DNA of 9,189 nucleotides from Clostridiales bacterium (GTDB lineage Bacteria; Bacillota; Clostridia; Christensenellales; CAG-314), in NCBI GenBank assembly GCA_004558105.1, contig SFEB01000045.1, positions 1 through 9,189 on the forward strand, given 5' to 3'. Below are positions 7,385 through 9,189 of this stretch, one piece after another. The notes below the pieces were generated by a model. That model was given only the letters and a program-made list of their open reading frames with translations, had not been told where the DNA came from and did not search any database. The stretch's first letter is position 1. Each line of letters begins with the position of its first letter. The translations under genes and the position numbers were made by a program.

Positions 7385-7413
7385 AGTGTAACATGCCGTC
7401 GAAAAATTTGCAA
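7385..7413 (-). promoter_or_regulatory. Promoter of the ygjV-like operon
   Basis: On the - strand, TTGCAA (7408-7413), an exact 17-bp spacer and TACACT (7385-7390). Only nine bases separate the -10 from the ATG at 7375, so a start at or within a few bases of the ATG is implied. The -10 matches consensus at four of six positions. Confidence 0.5.
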
Positions 7414-7435
7414 CAAAAAAATGCATTTTTGTATA

Positions 7436-7459
7436 TTTTTAGCGCCCATGCGCAAAAAA
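7436..7459. promoter_or_regulatory. Central dyad between the two divergent promoters
   Basis: An inverted repeat TTTTT-a-GCGC-ccat-GCGC-a-AAAAA (7436-7459), with one A/A mismatch per arm pair, sits almost midway between the two -35 boxes (7413 and 7474). No U tract follows the stem on either strand, so it does not look like a terminator. It may be an operator serving both divergent genes. The binding protein is unknown. Confidence 0.35.
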
Positions 7460-7473
7460 CGGTTTAAAATCGT

Positions 7474-7502
7474 TTGATAGGAAACGCTTTGTATGTTATA
7501 AT
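7474..7502 (+). promoter_or_regulatory. Near-consensus extended -10 promoter of the phosphatase gene, giving a leaderless mRNA
   Basis: TTGATA (7474-7479), 17-bp spacer, TATAAT (7497-7502), with TG at the extended -10 position (TGTTATAAT). The seventh base after the -10 is the A of the ATG at 7509, exactly where transcription normally starts. A dyad CGTTT-N6-AAACG (7471-7486) overlaps the -35 box. Confidence 0.85.
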
Positions 7503-7508
7503 GTCGGC

Positions 7509-8273
7509 ATGAAAATTTTACACTTGGACAATCTTAATAACTTCCGCGATATCGCAAACGACTCGGTTCGCGAAGGAGTTTTGTTGCGCAGCGCTAAAAT
7601 CGACGACCTCACCGATGAAGGCAGAGACCTTCTCGTCAATAAATACAACGTAAAAACCATTATCGACTTGCGCACCCTTTCCGAAACGAAAGAACAAATA
7701 GCACCCGACGGGGTGGAGTTTTTTAACGTTTCGATGACGAAAACGCCCATTTTCGGTATCACTAAATATAAAAAAGGGTTCGTTAATTTCAAAAATATAC
7801 TCAACATGCTTTTCGTCGTTCGCCATGTTCCAAATATTCCCGAATTGTACGAAAACCTTATCACGCCCGACACCGCTGAAGCCTGGCAACAACTTTTCGA
7901 CGTTATCCTCAACGCGCCCGACGGGGCTATCCTCATGTATTGCGAACAAGGAAAAGACCGCACGGGACTGCTGTGCGCTTTCATCGAATACTGTCTGGGT
8001 TACTCCGAACGGGAAATCGTCGCCGACTACGTCGAAACAAGTAAATTTACCGCCCCGCGCGGCGAAAGGGCCTACAAAAAAGCCCGTCGCTTTTTACTTA
8101 GCAAAAAATTCGCCGGAAAACTTCGCGACATTTACCGGGCGGACGAAAACGATATCCTGTCCGTGTTTGAAAAAGTAAAAGCCAAGTACGGCAGCGTCGA
8201 AGAATTTTTACACTCCGTCTGCGGAATGACCGAAGAAAAAATAGCTGCTCTCAATAAAAAATTTAAAAAATAA
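7509..8273 (+). CDS. Tyrosine-protein phosphatase, IphP-type (Y_phosphatase3-like)
   Basis: Predicted cysteine-dependent phosphatase of 254 aa, probably cytoplasmic. Family landmarks in order: NNFRDI (10-15), LLRSAKIDDLTDEG (25-38), IIDLRTLSE (51-59) and the P-loop YCEQGKDRTG (144-153) with nucleophile Cys145 and Arg151. Relatives usually read HC at the P-loop; here it is Tyr144-Cys145. The Gly-Gly loop that commonly follows NFRD is replaced by a shortened AND stretch. The C-terminal helical part (about 165-254) matches the family in length. Substrates of such enzymes range from phosphotyrosine proteins to phosphoinositides and cannot be told here. No ribosome binding site precedes the ATG, and the promoter fixes the start of the mRNA at it. 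The gene stands alone, ends at a strong terminator and is divergent from the YgjV-like operon. Confidence 0.9.
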   Translation: MKILHLDNLNNFRDIANDSVREGVLLRSAKIDDLTDEGRDLLVNKYNVKTIIDLRTLSETKEQIAPDGVEFFNVSMTKTPIFGITKYKKGFVNFKNILNMLFVVRHVPNIPELYENLITPDTAEAWQQLFDVILNAPDGAILMYCEQGKDRTGLLCAFIEYCLGYSEREIVADYVETSKFTAPRGERAYKKARRFLLSKKFAGKLRDIYRADENDILSVFEKVKAKYGSVEEFLHSVCGMTEEKIAALNKKFKK

Positions 8274-8279
8274 CCGATT

Positions 8280-8315
8280 AAAGAAAACGATCTTTTAGCT
8301 CGTTTTCTTTTTTTT
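8280..8315 (+). terminator. Terminator of the phosphatase gene
   Basis: A perfect 11-bp stem (8280-8290 with 8300-8310, loop of nine) ends in a run of eight T (8308-8315). It starts seven bases after the stop codon. Base composition changes sharply just beyond it. Confidence 0.9.
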
Positions 8316-8386
8316 ACCTTTTTTCGCTACTTTTTGGTGCAATTTGTCTATTTTTGTTCACTCAGAAATAAAAATTGCAATATTTG

Positions 8387-8415
8387 TTGAAATTTGAAGA
8401 AATAAGTGCTAAAAT
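8387..8415 (+). promoter_or_regulatory. Promoter of the small Cys-rich gene / HNH cassette
   Basis: TTGAAA (8387-8392), exact 17-bp spacer, TAAAAT (8410-8415), with TG at the extended -10 position. The start is predicted near 8422, giving a leader of about 24 nt that carries AAGGAG (8434-8439) six bases before the ATG at 8446. Confidence 0.75.
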
Positions 8416-8445
8416 GTATTATATGCTTTTTATAAGGAGTAGCTT

Positions 8446-8614
8446 ATGAAATACAATTATCCACCGCTAGAGCGGAAAATGTGCAAAATGCATCTACAAA
8501 TGTTTTAGAGTAGAGGATCCGCATTTTCTCGGAACAAATGAATGCAAATATGCAGATGAACCAATAAAGCAAATAAAAGAAAATTTTGGAGTACAGGAGA
8601 GATTAAAGTTATGA
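8446..8614 (+). pseudogene. Small Cys-rich protein gene with a single frameshift
   Basis: A strong promoter and AAGGAG at ideal spacing lead into an ATG (8446), but that frame stops after 20 codons (TAG 8506-8508). The +1 frame is open from 8471 to a TGA at 8612-8614 and reads as sensible protein. Dropping one A from the run at 8476-8479 joins the two into a continuous 55-aa protein beginning MKYNYPPLERK. It then carries C12-x2-C15-x3-C19 and, 14 residues later, C33, a zinc-ribbon-like pattern, followed by a charged C-terminal helix (DEPIKQIKENFGVQERLKL). The stop overlaps the HNH ATG as ATGA, a classic coupled junction, which supports the downstream frame as real coding sequence. The extra base may be a true mutation, a read error or a recoding site. 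The family is not recognised. If undamaged, it may be a small DNA-binding or regulatory partner of the endonuclease. Confidence 0.6.
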
Positions 8615-9168
8615 ATAGAATTGAAATTTGGAAAGATATAAAAGGATACGAGGGCTTATACCAGGTTAGCAATATGGGAAAAGTAAGAAGTTTAGACAGA
8701 ACAGTGTATCAAAAAAACAAATTCGGAAAAATGCAAAAACACATATATAAGGGAAGACAATTAAAAAGACAGATACAAAAAAATGGATATGAAGTTGTGA
8801 ACTTATATAAAAATAAAAAGATGACAAAAAAATTAGTACATAGATTAGTTGCAATAGCTTTTTTAGAAAGGCAAAACAATAAAGACTATATAAATCATAA
8901 AGACAATAACAGAACTAATAACAAATTAGAAAATTTAGAGTGGTGTACTCAGAGTAGTAATTTATATCATGCGTATACTTATGGAAATAAAATTGCACCA
9001 CATATGAGAAAAATAATTCAAATAAGTTGCAAGGGAAAAACATTGAATACATTCGATTCGATTAAAGCTGCAGAGAGAATAACAGGGATTAAAGCAAGTA
9101 ATATAAGTAAGTGCTGTAGAAATTTGAGAAGTAAGGCAGGTGGATTTAAATGGGAATATGTAAGTTAG
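8611..9168 (+). CDS. Free-standing homing-type endonuclease, NUMOD4-HNH-NUMOD1
   Basis: A 185-aa protein of phage/homing-endonuclease architecture. NUMOD4 (about 4-55) opens with EIWKDIKGYEGLYQVSNMGK, a DNA-contact module. The HNH_3 nuclease core (about 76-117) has VHRLVA with His77, then INHKDNNRTNNKLENLEW with His96, the Asn residues and the closing NLEW, a complete metal/catalytic set by family knowledge. A NUMOD1-like helix-turn-helix module (about 135-182) contains FDSIKAAERITGI, SNISKCC and GGFKWEYV. Expected activity is site-specific cleavage of DNA that promotes spread of its own gene. No group I intron or intein is seen around it, so it looks free-standing. AGGAGA at 8595-8600 precedes the ATG by ten bases, and the ATG overlaps the TGA of the broken small gene. 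AT-rich, with AGA/AGG Arg codons only, pointing to horizontal acquisition. The reading frame is intact. Confidence 0.9.
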   Translation: MNRIEIWKDIKGYEGLYQVSNMGKVRSLDRTVYQKNKFGKMQKHIYKGRQLKRQIQKNGYEVVNLYKNKKMTKKLVHRLVAIAFLERQNNKDYINHKDNNRTNNKLENLEWCTQSSNLYHAYTYGNKIAPHMRKIIQISCKGKTLNTFDSIKAAERITGIKASNISKCCRNLRSKAGGFKWEYVS

Positions 9169-9189
9169 AAATACCATATAAATTTCCAA

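Larger units (their letters stand above)
8316..9189 (+). mobile_element. AT-rich probable acquired segment carrying an HNH endonuclease cassette (right end outside window)
   Basis: From the phosphatase terminator onward the DNA is visibly AT-richer: a hand count gives 12 G/C of 60 at 8881-8940 against 27 of 60 at 4861-4920. All 12 Arg codons of the endonuclease gene are AGA or AGG, while the neighbouring phosphatase gene uses mostly CGN. An inverted repeat TGCAATTT/AAATTGCA (8338-8345, 8372-8379) lies near the junction. No transposase, integrase, terminal repeat or target duplication is visible, so the element type and true borders are unknown. Confidence 0.45.

Noticed and set aside
7573..7586. 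AAGGAG followed by TTG TTG inside the phosphatase gene as an alternative start
   Set aside because: Spacing is too short or marginal, and this start would remove the conserved NFRD motif at residues 11-14.
8338..8379. TGCAATTT/AAATTGCA inverted repeat as a transposon end
   Set aside because: Arms of 8 bp in very AT-rich DNA arise readily by chance, and no transposase or target duplication is visible.
8446..8508. The 20-codon frame as a genuine short peptide gene on its own
   Set aside because: Possible given its promoter and ribosome binding site, but the coupled downstream frame with ordered Cys residues makes a frameshifted longer gene the better reading.
8316..9189. Group I intron around the HNH gene
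   Set aside because: No interrupted host gene and no intron core (P, Q, R, S elements) could be recognised in the visible flanks.

Overview
The window reads like chromosomal DNA from a Gram-positive-type anaerobe, most likely an uncultured member of the Clostridia/Firmicutes. Evidence: AGGAGG-type ribosome binding sites, vegetative TTGACA/TATAAT promoters, compact U-tailed hairpin terminators between units, a PhoR/OmpR-type two-component pair, a lipoprotein M1 peptidase and a Cys-rich flavoprotein of a kind common in anaerobes. The genus cannot be fixed from the sequence.

Layout. (1) 1-137: two back-to-back terminators between a + strand unit that ends off the left edge and glnA on the - strand. 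(2) 138-1577 (-): type I glutamine synthetase with its own strong promoter. (3) 1697-4378 (-): a 104-aa acidic protein with a C-terminal membrane anchor, then an OmpR-family response regulator, then a PhoR/VicK-like sensor kinase overlapping it. These could form one operon from a promoter at 4457-4485. (4) 4606-6111 (-): a secreted lipoprotein metallopeptidase (M1, gluzincin) with its own terminator. (5) 6199-7375 (-): a YgjV-like membrane protein followed by an FMN reductase with an iron-sulfur-like Cys motif, ending at a strong terminator. (6) 7509-8273 (+): a divergently transcribed IphP-type tyrosine phosphatase whose near-consensus promoter places the transcription start at the ATG, so its mRNA should be leaderless. 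(7) 8316-9189 (+): a markedly AT-richer segment with different codon use. It holds a strong promoter, a small Cys-rich gene broken by one frameshift, and a NUMOD4-HNH-NUMOD1 endonuclease whose ATG overlaps the small gene's stop codon.

The first 8.3 kb are housekeeping or adaptive functions: nitrogen assimilation, envelope sensing, peptide scavenging, redox and dephosphorylation. The right end looks like a recently acquired selfish or phage-type cassette placed just behind the phosphatase terminator. The points most worth a second look are the frameshifted gene coupled to the HNH endonuclease, the leaderless divergent promoter pair with a central dyad, the glutamine synthetase with Phe at the adenylylation position, and the phosphatase with Tyr in place of the His before its catalytic Cys. 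I found no CRISPR array, tRNA, rRNA or insertion sequence, and no multi-gene defence system in the window.
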